The position numbers and the translations under genes are program-made. This document shows, in pieces, positions 17,126 through 26,003 of a stretch of 64,000 nucleotides of DNA. This DNA comes from Mucilaginibacter sp. JRF (GTDB lineage Bacteria; Bacteroidota; Bacteroidia; Sphingobacteriales; Sphingobacteriaceae), in contig NZ_JADFBY010000003.1 of NCBI RefSeq assembly GCF_015223065.1, positions 124,001 through 188,000 on the forward strand, written 5' to 3'. The stretch's first letter is position 1. Each line of letters opens with the position of its first letter. The notes beneath the pieces are model-generated. The model had not been told where the DNA came from and did no database searches. It saw only the letters and a program-made list of their open reading frames with translations.

Positions 17126-18004
17126 ATGGATAGCAAGATCATACGTTCAGTTTCTGACTTTAATACCGAGCTTAAGCTTCGAGGGTTTAATGTTTTTCAG
17201 ATAGAGAGCGATGGTTGCGCTACGCGCACTTACAGCCGCAAGGATTTTTATAAGATATGCCTCACCACAGGCAAAAGCGCTATCCATTATGCCGACCGTA
17301 GCTTTGAGGCCGAAGGCACGGTGCTTTTCTTCGGCAACCCGCATGTACCCTACTCATGGGAAACATTATCTCGAACTTATGTTGGCTATACGGTTCTTTT
17401 TTCGGAGGATTTCTTGAAAGCGTCTGACCGTAATGATGTATTGCAGCATTCGCCATTTTTTAAGATCGGCGGCACACCGATACTGAATATTACCAATGAG
17501 CAGCGCTTGTTTCTGAATTCGCTTTTTCAACGAATGATAGAGGAGCAGCAAAGCGACTATACACATAAGGATGACCTGATACGCAACTACATCAACCTTA
17601 TTTTGCACGAGGCGATGAAGCTGCAACCGTCTGAAAATTTTGATCAGCATAAAAACGCGGCATCGCGTATAACGGCCGTGTTTCTTGAACTGCTGGAGCG
17701 CCAGTTTCCGGTTGAAAGTCCGGATAAACCCATAGGCTTAAAAACCGCGCAGGATTATGCCGGCTATCTATCCATCCACGTAAATTACCTTAACCGTATG
17801 GTGAAGGAAGCCACAGGCCGGTCAACCACCAACCATATTGCTGAACGTATTATTCAGGAAGCCTGTGCCCTTTTACAACACACCGACTGGAACATTGCCG
17901 ACATTGCTTATGCCCTTGGTTTTGAGTATCCAAGCTACTTTAATAACTACTTTAAAAGGCTAACCGGCACCAACCCCACAGCACTGCGCGCCGCCGAGGT
18001 TTGA
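17126..18004 (+). CDS. AraC-family transcriptional regulator
   Basis: 292 residues. The N-terminal half is a cupin-like sensing domain (EGTVLFFGNPHVPYSW). The C-terminal AraC DNA-binding domain has two helix-turn-helix units: AGYLSIHVNYLNRMVKEATG, and WNIADIAYALGFEYPSYFNNYFKR with the family-typical FxxPSYFNxYFK motif. It precedes a same-strand operon of cupin, tautomerase, a small protein and an alcohol dehydrogenase, and probably activates it in response to a small aldehyde or aromatic ligand. That link is inference from position. Confidence 0.92.
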   Translation: MDSKIIRSVSDFNTELKLRGFNVFQIESDGCATRTYSRKDFYKICLTTGKSAIHYADRSFEAEGTVLFFGNPHVPYSWETLSRTYVGYTVLFSEDFLKASDRNDVLQHSPFFKIGGTPILNITNEQRLFLNSLFQRMIEEQQSDYTHKDDLIRNYINLILHEAMKLQPSENFDQHKNAASRITAVFLELLERQFPVESPDKPIGLKTAQDYAGYLSIHVNYLNRMVKEATGRSTTNHIAERIIQEACALLQHTDWNIADIAYALGFEYPSYFNNYFKRLTGTNPTALRAAEV

Positions 18005-18183
18005 TTTTCATAACTATTGGTTTGATTTTCATAAACAGGTAAAGCATCACCATGCCGACCTTTGTATTTATGAAAAGCATTTTCGACAGGTTATCCATGG
18101 CCTGTATGTAAGGTGGGCAATACCATGTGCCTGCCAAAACAATATAGTTCAATATTTATTCAATTTAAAAGAGCAAACACATC

Positions 18184-18579
18184 ATGCAAATATTAAAGAA
18201 CGGCGCACAGCCATCCGCCAAAGGCCCCGAGGCCTGGTTTACCGGCGATGTGAGGATCGATCCCTTATTCGGAAAAAAAGAAGCTACTAAGGCTGCGGGC
18301 GCATTGGTAACATTTGAGCCGGGTGCGCGTACCGCCTGGCATACGCATCCGGCAGGGCAAACGCTTATTGTGGTATCGGGCCTGGGCTGGGTACAAAAAG
18401 AGGGTGAGGCCGTGCAGGAGATACAGCCCGGAGATGTAATATACTTTGAGCCGAACGAAAAGCACTGGCACGGCGCATCGGCCAATAAAGCCATGAGCCA
18501 TATTGCCATACAGGAGGAAGTGAACAGCGAGGTAGTGACCTGGATGGAAAAAGTAAGCGACCAACAATATCAAAAATAA
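18184..18579 (+). CDS. Small cupin-domain protein (hydroxynitrile-lyase/decarboxylase-associated type)
   Basis: 131 residues, a single cupin barrel. Metal ligands are visible in TAWHTHPAGQTLIVVSG and later EKHWHGA. Length and motif layout match the small Mn-cupins annotated as (R)-mandelonitrile lyase-like or carboxymuconolactone-decarboxylase-associated cupins. The real substrate is unknown. It starts the operon downstream of the AraC gene; the tautomerase begins five bases after its stop. Confidence 0.85.
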   Translation: MQILKNGAQPSAKGPEAWFTGDVRIDPLFGKKEATKAAGALVTFEPGARTAWHTHPAGQTLIVVSGLGWVQKEGEAVQEIQPGDVIYFEPNEKHWHGASANKAMSHIAIQEEVNSEVVTWMEKVSDQQYQK

Positions 18580-18584
18580 CAGCC

Positions 18585-18812
18585 ATGCCACATTTTGAAA
18601 TAAAGCTTTTAGAAGGTAAAACCGAGGAGCAAAAACAGCAATTAGCCGCAGAGGTAGTAAAGGCCGCTCAAAAGGTTATTGGGTATGGCGATGAATCGTA
18701 CTCGGTAACTATTGAGGATTTCACTTACCAGGAATGGTTTGGCAAGGTTTACCCTGATGATATAATGGCTCGTAAAGAAATTCTATATAAACAACCCGGC
18801 TATACCGCTTAA
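18585..18812 (+). CDS. 4-oxalocrotonate tautomerase-family protein
   Basis: 75 residues, typical of the tautomerase superfamily. The chain begins MPHFEIKLLEGKTEEQK, so removal of Met leaves the catalytic Pro1. The family interconverts enol and keto acids; members act in aromatic ring-cleavage pathways. It sits between the cupin and a small unrecognised protein in one operon. Confidence 0.9.
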   Translation: MPHFEIKLLEGKTEEQKQQLAAEVVKAAQKVIGYGDESYSVTIEDFTYQEWFGKVYPDDIMARKEILYKQPGYTA

Positions 18813-18830
18813 ACAACAACTACACTACCC

Positions 18831-19097
18831 ATGAAAAAAGTAACACAAGTAACCATTACCGAAAATTTTGAGGGAGTTGACAACCTTGAGGAACTGCTAT
18901 CGCAAGAGATGGCACAGATTGGAAAATGGAAAGAACAAGGCATACTCGAACACCTGTTTGCTAAACCTGACCGCACGGGCGCCATCCTCGTTTTTAATGA
19001 AACAGATGAGGGTAAAGTGAAAGAACTGGTAAACACGCTACCCTTCTTTCCATACTTTACAAATACAGAATCTGTAGTGCTCGATCTGCATTTTTAA
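18831..19097 (+). CDS. Small protein, muconolactone-isomerase/YCII-like fold suspected
   Basis: 88 residues. The pattern of a beta strand (VTQVTITENF), a long helix (LEELLSQEMAQIGKWKEQG), then LEHLFAKPDRTGAILVFNETDEGKVKEL is that of dimeric alpha-beta barrel proteins such as muconolactone isomerase. No catalytic residues can be assigned. It is co-directional with the tautomerase (18-base gap) and lies 92 bases before the alcohol dehydrogenase, so a role in the same detoxification or catabolic pathway is likely. Confidence 0.7.
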   Translation: MKKVTQVTITENFEGVDNLEELLSQEMAQIGKWKEQGILEHLFAKPDRTGAILVFNETDEGKVKELVNTLPFFPYFTNTESVVLDLHF

Positions 19098-19189
19098 AAT
19101 GACCATGTAGCAGCTGCGAAGTAAAAAACAAACAATTATTAACAAAGATCAATTAAATAACCATCGGTAAAAAAACACATCAATCAACA

Positions 19190-20257
19190 ATGGTAGAAAC
19201 AACTGAAGTAAAAGCGTTTGGCAATGAAGCCGCCGACGCTCAATTAGAACAATTAAATATTAAACGCAGAAAAACCACTCCGCACGATGTGGAGATCGAC
19301 ATTCTGTTTTGCGGCGTTTGCCACTCTGACCTGCACACCGCCCGCAGCGAATGGGGACCAACTATGTACCCATGCGTACCCGGTCACGAAATTGTGGGCA
19401 AGGTAAAAAGCGTAGGCGGCCATGTCAGTAAATTCAAGGTAGGCGACATGGTTGGCGTTGGCTGCATTGTTGATTCGTGTCGCGAGTGCGAGTATTGCAA
19501 AGACGACCTGGAGCAATACTGCGAGCCGGGCATGACAGGTACTTACAACGCGCCCGATACGCATTTAAAAGATAGCCCAACCTTTGGCGGCTACTCTGAA
19601 AGTATTGTGGTTGACGAAAACTACGTTTTACGCATCCCCGAAAACCTTGACCTTGCCGCTGCTGCGCCCTTGCTGTGTGCGGGTATCACTACCTATTCGC
19701 CGCTGCACCACTGGCAGGTTGGCCCGGGTAAAAAGGTAGGCGTGGTTGGTATTGGCGGCCTTGGCCACATGGCTATCAAGATAGCCAAAGCTATGGGCGC
19801 GCATGTTGTGGCGTTCACCACTTCCGAATCTAAATTCGCGGAAGCTAAGCGTCTTGGTGCTGATGAGGTAGTATTATCAAAAGATGCCGAGCAGATGGCA
19901 GCCTTCAAAGGCAAGCTACACTTTATGCTCGATGCCGTATCTGCCGAGCATGATGTAAATGCCTACTTGCGCCTGCTGCGCGTTGATGGTTCGCTGGCCT
20001 TGGTTGGCGCTCCTGAGCATCCGCTGCCGGTTTCGGCATTCAGCCTGATCGTGGGTCGTAAAAGCTTCGCGGGATCGGCCATTGGCGGAATTAAAGAAAC
20101 CCAGGAAATGCTTGATTTCTGCGGCAAGCACAATATTGTTGCCGATATTGAGATGATCGATATGCAAAACATCAACGAAGCGTATGAGCGTCTGCTTAAA
20201 GGCGATGTTAAATACCGTTTCGTGATCGATATGGCATCGCTGAAAGGCCAAAACTAA
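19190..20257 (+). CDS. Zinc-dependent NAD(P) alcohol/aldehyde dehydrogenase (YahK/cinnamyl-ADH type)
   Basis: 355 residues. The catalytic zinc site starts CGVCHSDLHTARSEWG and continues with PGHEIVG. The structural zinc loop has four Cys (CRECEYCKDDLEQYC). The Rossmann fold shows GVVGIGGLGHMAIK. The family reduces aldehydes to alcohols with NADPH in the cytoplasm. It is the last gene of the AraC-linked operon and suggests that the cluster handles a reactive aldehyde. Confidence 0.93.
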   Translation: MVETTEVKAFGNEAADAQLEQLNIKRRKTTPHDVEIDILFCGVCHSDLHTARSEWGPTMYPCVPGHEIVGKVKSVGGHVSKFKVGDMVGVGCIVDSCRECEYCKDDLEQYCEPGMTGTYNAPDTHLKDSPTFGGYSESIVVDENYVLRIPENLDLAAAAPLLCAGITTYSPLHHWQVGPGKKVGVVGIGGLGHMAIKIAKAMGAHVVAFTTSESKFAEAKRLGADEVVLSKDAEQMAAFKGKLHFMLDAVSAEHDVNAYLRLLRVDGSLALVGAPEHPLPVSAFSLIVGRKSFAGSAIGGIKETQEMLDFCGKHNIVADIEMIDMQNINEAYERLLKGDVKYRFVIDMASLKGQN

Positions 20258-20348
20258 TTGTGACATTATTAAAATCCGGGTGGTGGACAACACCATCCGG
20301 ATTTATTAAAACAGCTTGCTATATTTAGCGGACAACAAATTCCACCGT

Positions 20349-21032
20349 ATGAATTATAAAGAGCAAGCGGCGGCAGCGGCGGCAAAACTGGTAAAACCCA
20401 ACCAGGCGATAGGCTTAGGTGCCGGTAATACCATCGCGTTTTTGGTTGACACTTTGGCTGCCGATGCTGCTTTAGCGGCAACGTTGCGCTTCGTATCATC
20501 AAGCACCGATACCGCAGACCGGATAAAGCAGCATGGGTTAGCGCTTATAGATGCAGGTAGTATTGATACCATTGATATTTACTTTGACGGCTGCGACCAA
20601 CTGGACAATTACCTCAACGCCCTGAAAAGCGGCGCCGGTATTCATACTGATGAAAAGATGCTGGCCGGTATGGCTAAGGAGTTTATTTTATTGGGCGATG
20701 CCGCCAAATTAACGCAAAACCTCAACACTCAATATTCGCTAACCGTTGAGGTACTGCCCACTGTACTTACCGCTGTAAGCAATTCATTGAATCAGCATTT
20801 TGATATAAGATCCATCACCGTACGAACAAATAATGACAACCAATTTGCCCAAAACAGCAGAGGCGCGTTATTGCTGGATGTATACTTTAACAACCTGCCC
20901 GAACTAACCACTCTGAACAATATAAAGATGTGGCCGGGCATAATTGACCATTCCCTGTTCTACAAAATGGCAACCGCTGCCGTAATTGCCGGGGCTGATG
21001 GTGTGCAGCATTTAACGCCTGCCGTTGATTAA
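20349..21032 (+). CDS. rpiA: Ribose-5-phosphate isomerase A, divergent
   Basis: 227 residues from the ATG at 20349; an upstream in-frame ATG at 20316 is less likely because it adds an unrelated tail. Hallmarks: GLGAGNTIAF (usual GLGTGST), SSSTDTADRI, IYFDGCDQLD (usual DGADExD; both Asp kept), GAGIHTDEKMLA (catalytic Glu-Lys pair kept) and MWPGIIDHSLFY. It interconverts ribose-5-P and ribulose-5-P in the pentose phosphate pathway. The altered loops make it a paralogue or a fast-evolving orthologue. Confidence 0.85.
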   Translation: MNYKEQAAAAAAKLVKPNQAIGLGAGNTIAFLVDTLAADAALAATLRFVSSSTDTADRIKQHGLALIDAGSIDTIDIYFDGCDQLDNYLNALKSGAGIHTDEKMLAGMAKEFILLGDAAKLTQNLNTQYSLTVEVLPTVLTAVSNSLNQHFDIRSITVRTNNDNQFAQNSRGALLLDVYFNNLPELTTLNNIKMWPGIIDHSLFYKMATAAVIAGADGVQHLTPAVD

Positions 21033-21038
21033 TCGGGA

Positions 21039-21893
21039 TTATATCTGCCCTTTACAATAGTTATCCCAATAGCTTAGCAGGCGCTTTTTGCCGTGGCGGG
21101 TAAACTTGGTACCCATTGATGGCGTTGGGGTAAATTCGCCGAAAACGCAGCCTTTGTAGGTGGCATAAAAATCAATACGTACAAAAATACCGTAAGCCCT
21201 GCTCAGGTTTTTTACGCAGGTTACCATATCGGCCAGGCATGCAGGGGCTTGTTGTGTTTCGGCTTGCGGATAGTTCAACTGCATCATTTCCATGCGGTTC
21301 CAATGCTCATCATAAAAACTGGCGAAACCGGTATTCGGGCTCAGCCTGTTGATCACCATAATGGTGGCTATTTCGCCGTTAAAGCAAAAGAATTTAAAGT
21401 CGGTAAGTATGCCGTACTCGTTCTTCTCGTTCTTTAAAAATTCTTCTATTAAAAACTCAAGCTTGCCGTTGTTGGCTACCTCATCCCTCAAAACTTGTTT
21501 TATTTGCTCGGGTGTGTACTCCTTGCTGTCAAAAAGGTTTTTGCCTTCGGCCATAACGAACACCATTTTTGAACTATGCCCAATGGTTGGTCTGATGACG
21601 TAATGCGGGGGCAGGGTCGAAAAATCGAACGCGTCAATATCCGATCCTTTCCAGTACAGATCGGGCACCTTGCAGCCGTTCATCTTGGCAAATTCGCGCG
21701 CGTTAAACTTGTTGCTTAGTTTGCGTTGCCAGTTATCGCCATCCTGCCATTTATGCAGATGGTCGGCCTCGTTCATGGGTATGTTACGTATATCCTCGGC
21801 TAATTCATCCTGCCAAAAAATACTATGGCGACGCTTGATTCTTCTTTTAAGTTCAACCGACTGTTTAAAGCCTTTTATTATGTGTTTAAGCAT
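21039..21893 (-). CDS. ATP-grasp protein, TupA-like
   Basis: 284 residues from the ATG at 21893; an in-frame ATG at 21929 would add 12 residues. ATP-grasp features: YVIRPTIGHSSKMVFVM (phosphate-binding loop region), FLIEEFL and FKFFCFNGEIATIMVINR (metal and nucleotide strand), and FVRIDFYATYKGCVFGEFTPTPSMG (acidic metal ligands). TupA-like proteins add glutamyl-type groups to cell-surface polysaccharides in some bacteria. It is convergent with rpiA and divergent from a methyltransferase gene. Confidence 0.82.
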   Translation of the reverse strand: MLKHIIKGFKQSVELKRRIKRRHSIFWQDELAEDIRNIPMNEADHLHKWQDGDNWQRKLSNKFNAREFAKMNGCKVPDLYWKGSDIDAFDFSTLPPHYVIRPTIGHSSKMVFVMAEGKNLFDSKEYTPEQIKQVLRDEVANNGKLEFLIEEFLKNEKNEYGILTDFKFFCFNGEIATIMVINRLSPNTGFASFYDEHWNRMEMMQLNYPQAETQQAPACLADMVTCVKNLSRAYGIFVRIDFYATYKGCVFGEFTPTPSMGTKFTRHGKKRLLSYWDNYCKGQI

Positions 21894-22153
21894 AGGTAAG
21901 CAGTGTTCAGACGTATAATCAACGCCCAAATTTAGCCGACAAGTATTTTTGAAGCCAATATTTAAGCATACTGTGTACTAAGTGTGCATATTACACACAA
22001 TCAATAAACCTGAACTTCAAATTCTTACCTATTATTTAATTAACTTTATTGCATCTGATAACAAAACGTTTCGGCTACAAATGCTCTTTATACGAAACTT
22101 AAAAGCCGGGTATTTCGTTAATTACAAACAATATTCACCCAGCCGATACCCGT

Positions 22154-22957
22154 ATGCCCTTAAAAAAAGGAGAATTTATACCTGCCATTGTTAAACGCGT
22201 AGTTCGTTATAGTTTTAAATACGGATGGCATGGCCGCTACCCCAACTGGCAGGAGGCCATGAAAAATACCACAGGCTACAATGCCGATGCCATATTTGAA
22301 CGGGTTAAAGCCGCCGCCATCAAAGTAAAGAACGGCCAGGCCAGTTACGAGCGCGATGGTATAGCTACTGATCATGTTGAGTTGTTTTACCCCTTGCTAT
22401 CGGCCTTGTTGTGGATAGCATCGCAAAACAATAATAGCTTAAGCTTGATAGATTACGGCGGTTCGCTGGGTACATCATACAGGCAGAATTATCCTTTTTT
22501 AAAGCACCTTGAACATTTGCAGTGGAACCTGATCGAACAAAAGATGTTTGTTGACGAGGGCCGGCTTAATTTTGAGGATGAGCACCTGCATTTCTACTAT
22601 TCGCTTGATGAGGCCTTGGGCAAATCGAACCCTCAACTGGCTTTATTCTCCAGCTCGCTGCAATACCTTGAAAAGCCTTATGAACTGCTCGAACAAATAA
22701 AGCGCAGCGAGATACCGTATCTGCTGATAGACCGTACCGCCTACATCAATGAGCCCGATGACCGGCTGACCGTACAAAAAGTACCGCCTGCCTTTTACGA
22801 TGCCTCATACCCCTGCTGGTTTTTCAGCGAGCAAAAAATGGTGGATTTTCTGTCGGACACCTTTGAACCTGTTTTCAAGTTTGAATCGGGACAAAAAGTA
22901 GTTTTGGGACTGGAAGAACTGGATTATACCGGTCGCCTGTGGAAACGGAAAGGTTGA
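22154..22957 (+). CDS. Putative SAM methyltransferase, TIGR04325 family
   Basis: 267 residues. LIDYGGSLGTSYRQNY is the AdoMet-binding glycine loop; WNLIEQKMFVDEG, LFSSSLQYLEKPYELL and LLIDRTAYINEPDDRLTVQ follow the family pattern. TIGR04325 enzymes are found in surface-polysaccharide clusters. The adjacent ATP-grasp gene fits a role in decorating a surface glycan, though no glycosyltransferases are nearby. Start chosen at the first ATG, preceded by a GC-poor leader. Confidence 0.82.
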   Translation: MPLKKGEFIPAIVKRVVRYSFKYGWHGRYPNWQEAMKNTTGYNADAIFERVKAAAIKVKNGQASYERDGIATDHVELFYPLLSALLWIASQNNNSLSLIDYGGSLGTSYRQNYPFLKHLEHLQWNLIEQKMFVDEGRLNFEDEHLHFYYSLDEALGKSNPQLALFSSSLQYLEKPYELLEQIKRSEIPYLLIDRTAYINEPDDRLTVQKVPPAFYDASYPCWFFSEQKMVDFLSDTFEPVFKFESGQKVVLGLEELDYTGRLWKRKG

Positions 22958-23063
22958 TAATTCACCCATCATTATTACAATTTAATGCTGAGCTAAACAG
23001 CAATTAACATTTTGTGTGTAATATTCCAATATTTCTACAGAATTGTAGACTATCATCGCGGTT

Positions 23064-23378
23064 ATGACGGAAACTATTGCACCATGTATAGCATATTTGT
23101 GCTTTTTAGCAGGCACATTGTTTTACCTGAATCAGGCAAAGGGGTTATCAAAAACCGGTCTGCTGCTTTCTATTCCTGTATATGCTATTGCTACCTGTGG
23201 TTTTACGGCTTTTATGTTCCGCATAGCACATGTAACTCAATTGTACAGCCTATTACCGCAACTGTTTGATGGCAATAAATATTATCTGAAACTCATTGCC
23301 CGTGCTTGCTACATCACAGCCGCATCATCGGTGTTCTTTCTGCTGATACGTAGGGTTCGTGTTACCGCTATCTCTTAG
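23064..23378 (+). CDS. Small hypothetical membrane protein
   Basis: 104 residues with three hydrophobic segments (about 6-22, 30-49 and 78-98) joined by short polar loops; not recognised. Codon use resembles the neighbours. It lies between the methyltransferase and the TonB receptor. Confidence is limited because no homologue or ribosome site supports it. Confidence 0.5.
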   Translation: MTETIAPCIAYLCFLAGTLFYLNQAKGLSKTGLLLSIPVYAIATCGFTAFMFRIAHVTQLYSLLPQLFDGNKYYLKLIARACYITAASSVFFLLIRRVRVTAIS

Positions 23379-23457
23379 CGATACTTAAATCATTAATTCT
23401 ATCCTCCCTTATACTTAATCTCTGCTTAGGCTTGCTTGCTAAATCGTGTGTTAAATT

Positions 23458-23500
23458 TTAAATCTTATTTAGACTTAATTTAAATAGTACGTATATTCGC
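23458..23500. promoter_or_regulatory. Possible metal-regulator operator upstream of the TonB receptor
   Basis: An AT-rich imperfect dyad (TTTAGACTTAATTTAAA, about 23468-23484) lies about 50 bases before the receptor start, where a Fur- or DtxR-type site would be expected. The match is weak and judged by eye. Confidence 0.25.
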
Positions 23501-23531
23501 AGCGTTTTTCACCCTACTTTTTTAACACACC

Positions 23532-25919
23532 ATGATGAAACATTTACACTATTGTTTAATACTGGTATTAACAATTGTATCGCAATTGGCTTATGCCCAA
23601 AACACCGGCACCATAACCGGTAAAATTCTACTGGTTGATGGTCAGCCCTACGCCGCAGCTTCAGTAACCCTTATCGAAAACAAAAAAGGTACGCTAACCG
23701 ACGAAAAAGGTATCTATCATTTTTACAATGTAGCCCCGGGCAATTACCACCTTAAAGTACAGGTACTTGGCGCGCCCGAGCATATTATGGATGTTACCGT
23801 AGCAGCCGGACAAACCGTTACTTCAGACTATCAGCTACCTAAAGAGAACGTACAGGCCTTGCAGGAGGTTAACATCGCGGCCAATACCAACAAGTTCTCC
23901 AAAAAAGAGAGCCGTTATGTAGCACGCCTTCCGCTTAAAAACCTGGAGAATCCGCAGGTTTATAACTCTGTATCAAAGGAGTTGATGCAGGAGCAGGTAG
24001 CTATTGACCTGGGTAGCATTTCAAAAAACGTACCCGGAGCAGGTGTACCAATGATAGCCAACCAGGGCAGGGTAACCTTCCGCTCACGTGGTTTTGAAAC
24101 CGAGCCTAACGCCCGTAACGGTGTTGCCGGTGCAGCCTTTTCAACTATCGATCCGGTAAATCTGGAGCGTATCGAGGCTATCAAAGGCCCGTCGACCACA
24201 CTGTTCGGTACAAGTATTTCAAGCAGCTACGGTGGTTTGTATAATCGTGTAACCAAAAAACCTTATAACGATTTTGGTGGCGAGGTATCATTCAGCACCG
24301 GTAGCTGGAACCTTAACCGTCTTACGGTTGATGTAAACACTCCGGTTAATACTGATAAAACCGCCCTGTTTCGTCTGAACGCGGCCACTACGCACCAAAA
24401 AACTTTCCAGGATCTGGGCTTTACCAATAACCTGACCATTGCGCCAAGTTTCTCGTACCAGGTAACTGACCGTTTATCAATACTGTTAGATGTTGAGTTT
24501 AGCCAGGAAAAAGGTACATCAGTAGTACGTTTTAATCCGTTTACGGGTAATACAAAAAATGTATCGGTTGCTAATATGGGCTTCCCGTACAACAGAACCT
24601 TCCTGAGCAATGACCTCACTTACTCAACCCAAATGATGAACATTTTTGCGCAGGCCAACTACAAAATATCTGATGAGTGGACCTCGCAAACTATCATTTC
24701 ACGTGCACGCTCAACCATTAATGGTTATATAACCGCACTGGCCGGCCGTACCGATAGCACCATCCGTCCGCAGGTAATTGTGGGTAACACCAACTTTATA
24801 GCTACCGATGTGCAGCAAAACTTCGTTGGCGATTTCAAGATAGGCCAGTTTCGCAACCGTATGGTAGTTGGTTTGGATTTTTATAACAACTTTAACGATT
24901 TTGACCGTGTATCAGTAAACGCACCTGATATCAATTTCCTTAACCCATCTACTTCATACCGCATCAGCCGCTTCAAGATCGACTCGTTAGCCAGTCGTGG
25001 CGGTACTCCACGTAAGGAAAAAAACCGCGACAATACCTACTCGGCCTACGTGTCGGACGTGTTTAACCTGACCGATAATTTATTAGCCATGGCCAGTATC
25101 AGGGTTGACCGTTACCAATACCTGGGCGTATACAACGTAAATACAGGCCAAACCGCCGGTGGCCTGGGCGCTAACGGTATATCAGTAGGCCCATACAAGC
25201 AAACTTCTATATCGCACAAAATGGGTTTGGTATACGAGGTAAGTAAAGATCAGCTATCGTTATTTGGTAACTACATGAGTGGTTTCTTTAACCGCAGCGG
25301 TCAATCGGCTGATGGCAGCGCCTTTAAGCCTGAGCATGCTAATCAATTAGAGTTTGGTGCTAAGTCTGATCTGTTTGATCATCGTTTATCAGCAACGGTA
25401 AGCTACTATGATATCAAGGTAAAAGATATATTGCGCGATGACCCGAACGAAACGCTTAACGGCTATTCTATTCAGGATGGTACACAGTTAAGCCGTGGTG
25501 TTGAGGTTGATGTTACGGCCAATCCTTTCACCGGCTTTAATATAGTTGCGGGTTATGCTTATAACTACAGCAAATACACCAATGCCGATCCATCGGTAGA
25601 TGGTTTACGTCCGGGTTTATCAGGCCCTGATCAAATGATCAACTTTTGGATGAGCTACCGTTTACCTGAAGGTAACCTGCATGGCTTTGGTGCCGGTTTT
25701 GGTGGTAACTATGGCAGTAAATCATTCCATACCAATACCCAAACCACCAAGATCACTATCCCTGCGTACACTATATTTGATGCCACGTTATTTTACGACA
25801 ACCCTAAATACCGTGTAAGCTTTAAAGTGAACAACCTGACTAACGAAAAAACATGGTCGGTTAGGTTAACGCCACAGGCACCGGCTCAGTTTATAGGTAG
25901 TGTTGCCCTTAAATTCTAA
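23532..25919 (+). CDS. TonB-dependent siderophore receptor
   Basis: 795 residues. Signal peptide (1-22, ending SQLAYAQ), then a CarboxypepD_reg-like domain (GTITGKILLVDGQPYAAASVTL, about 25-100), a plug domain (NVPGAGVPMIANQGRVTFRSRGFE; then IKGPSTTLFGTSISSSYGG) and a 22-strand-type barrel ending in the outer-membrane Phe (SVALKF). The plug motifs resemble FhuA/FoxA-like siderophore receptors. It imports an Fe-siderophore through the outer membrane using TonB. A strong stem-loop and a DUF4198-like gene follow. Confidence 0.93.
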   Translation: MMKHLHYCLILVLTIVSQLAYAQNTGTITGKILLVDGQPYAAASVTLIENKKGTLTDEKGIYHFYNVAPGNYHLKVQVLGAPEHIMDVTVAAGQTVTSDYQLPKENVQALQEVNIAANTNKFSKKESRYVARLPLKNLENPQVYNSVSKELMQEQVAIDLGSISKNVPGAGVPMIANQGRVTFRSRGFETEPNARNGVAGAAFSTIDPVNLERIEAIKGPSTTLFGTSISSSYGGLYNRVTKKPYNDFGGEVSFSTGSWNLNRLTVDVNTPVNTDKTALFRLNAATTHQKTFQDLGFTNNLTIAPSFSYQVTDRLSILLDVEFSQEKGTSVVRFNPFTGNTKNVSVANMGFPYNRTFLSNDLTYSTQMMNIFAQANYKISDEWTSQTIISRARSTINGYITALAGRTDSTIRPQVIVGNTNFIATDVQQNFVGDFKIGQFRNRMVVGLDFYNNFNDFDRVSVNAPDINFLNPSTSYRISRFKIDSLASRGGTPRKEKNRDNTYSAYVSDVFNLTDNLLAMASIRVDRYQYLGVYNVNTGQTAGGLGANGISVGPYKQTSISHKMGLVYEVSKDQLSLFGNYMSGFFNRSGQSADGSAFKPEHANQLEFGAKSDLFDHRLSATVSYYDIKVKDILRDDPNETLNGYSIQDGTQLSRGVEVDVTANPFTGFNIVAGYAYNYSKYTNADPSVDGLRPGLSGPDQMINFWMSYRLPEGNLHGFGAGFGGNYGSKSFHTNTQTTKITIPAYTIFDATLFYDNPKYRVSFKVNNLTNEKTWSVRLTPQAPAQFIGSVALKF

Positions 25920-25960
25920 CATAAAATAATTAATATAGCCATGCTGTAACAAGCTATGGC

Positions 25961-25994
25961 ACCAGGAGGTTGCCCCATAAGGCAGCCTCTTGGT
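25961..25994 (+). terminator. Stem-loop between the receptor and the DUF4198-like gene
   Basis: 14-bp stem 25961-25974 with 25981-25994 (two G-U pairs) and a six-base loop. Only ATTT follows, so it may attenuate or protect the mRNA rather than fully terminate. Confidence 0.55.
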
Positions 25995-26003
25995 ATTTAA
26001 AAG

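Noticed and set aside
18265..18591. Long minus-strand frames over the cupin gene
   Set aside because: They are mirror frames of a well-supported coding gene with cupin motifs.
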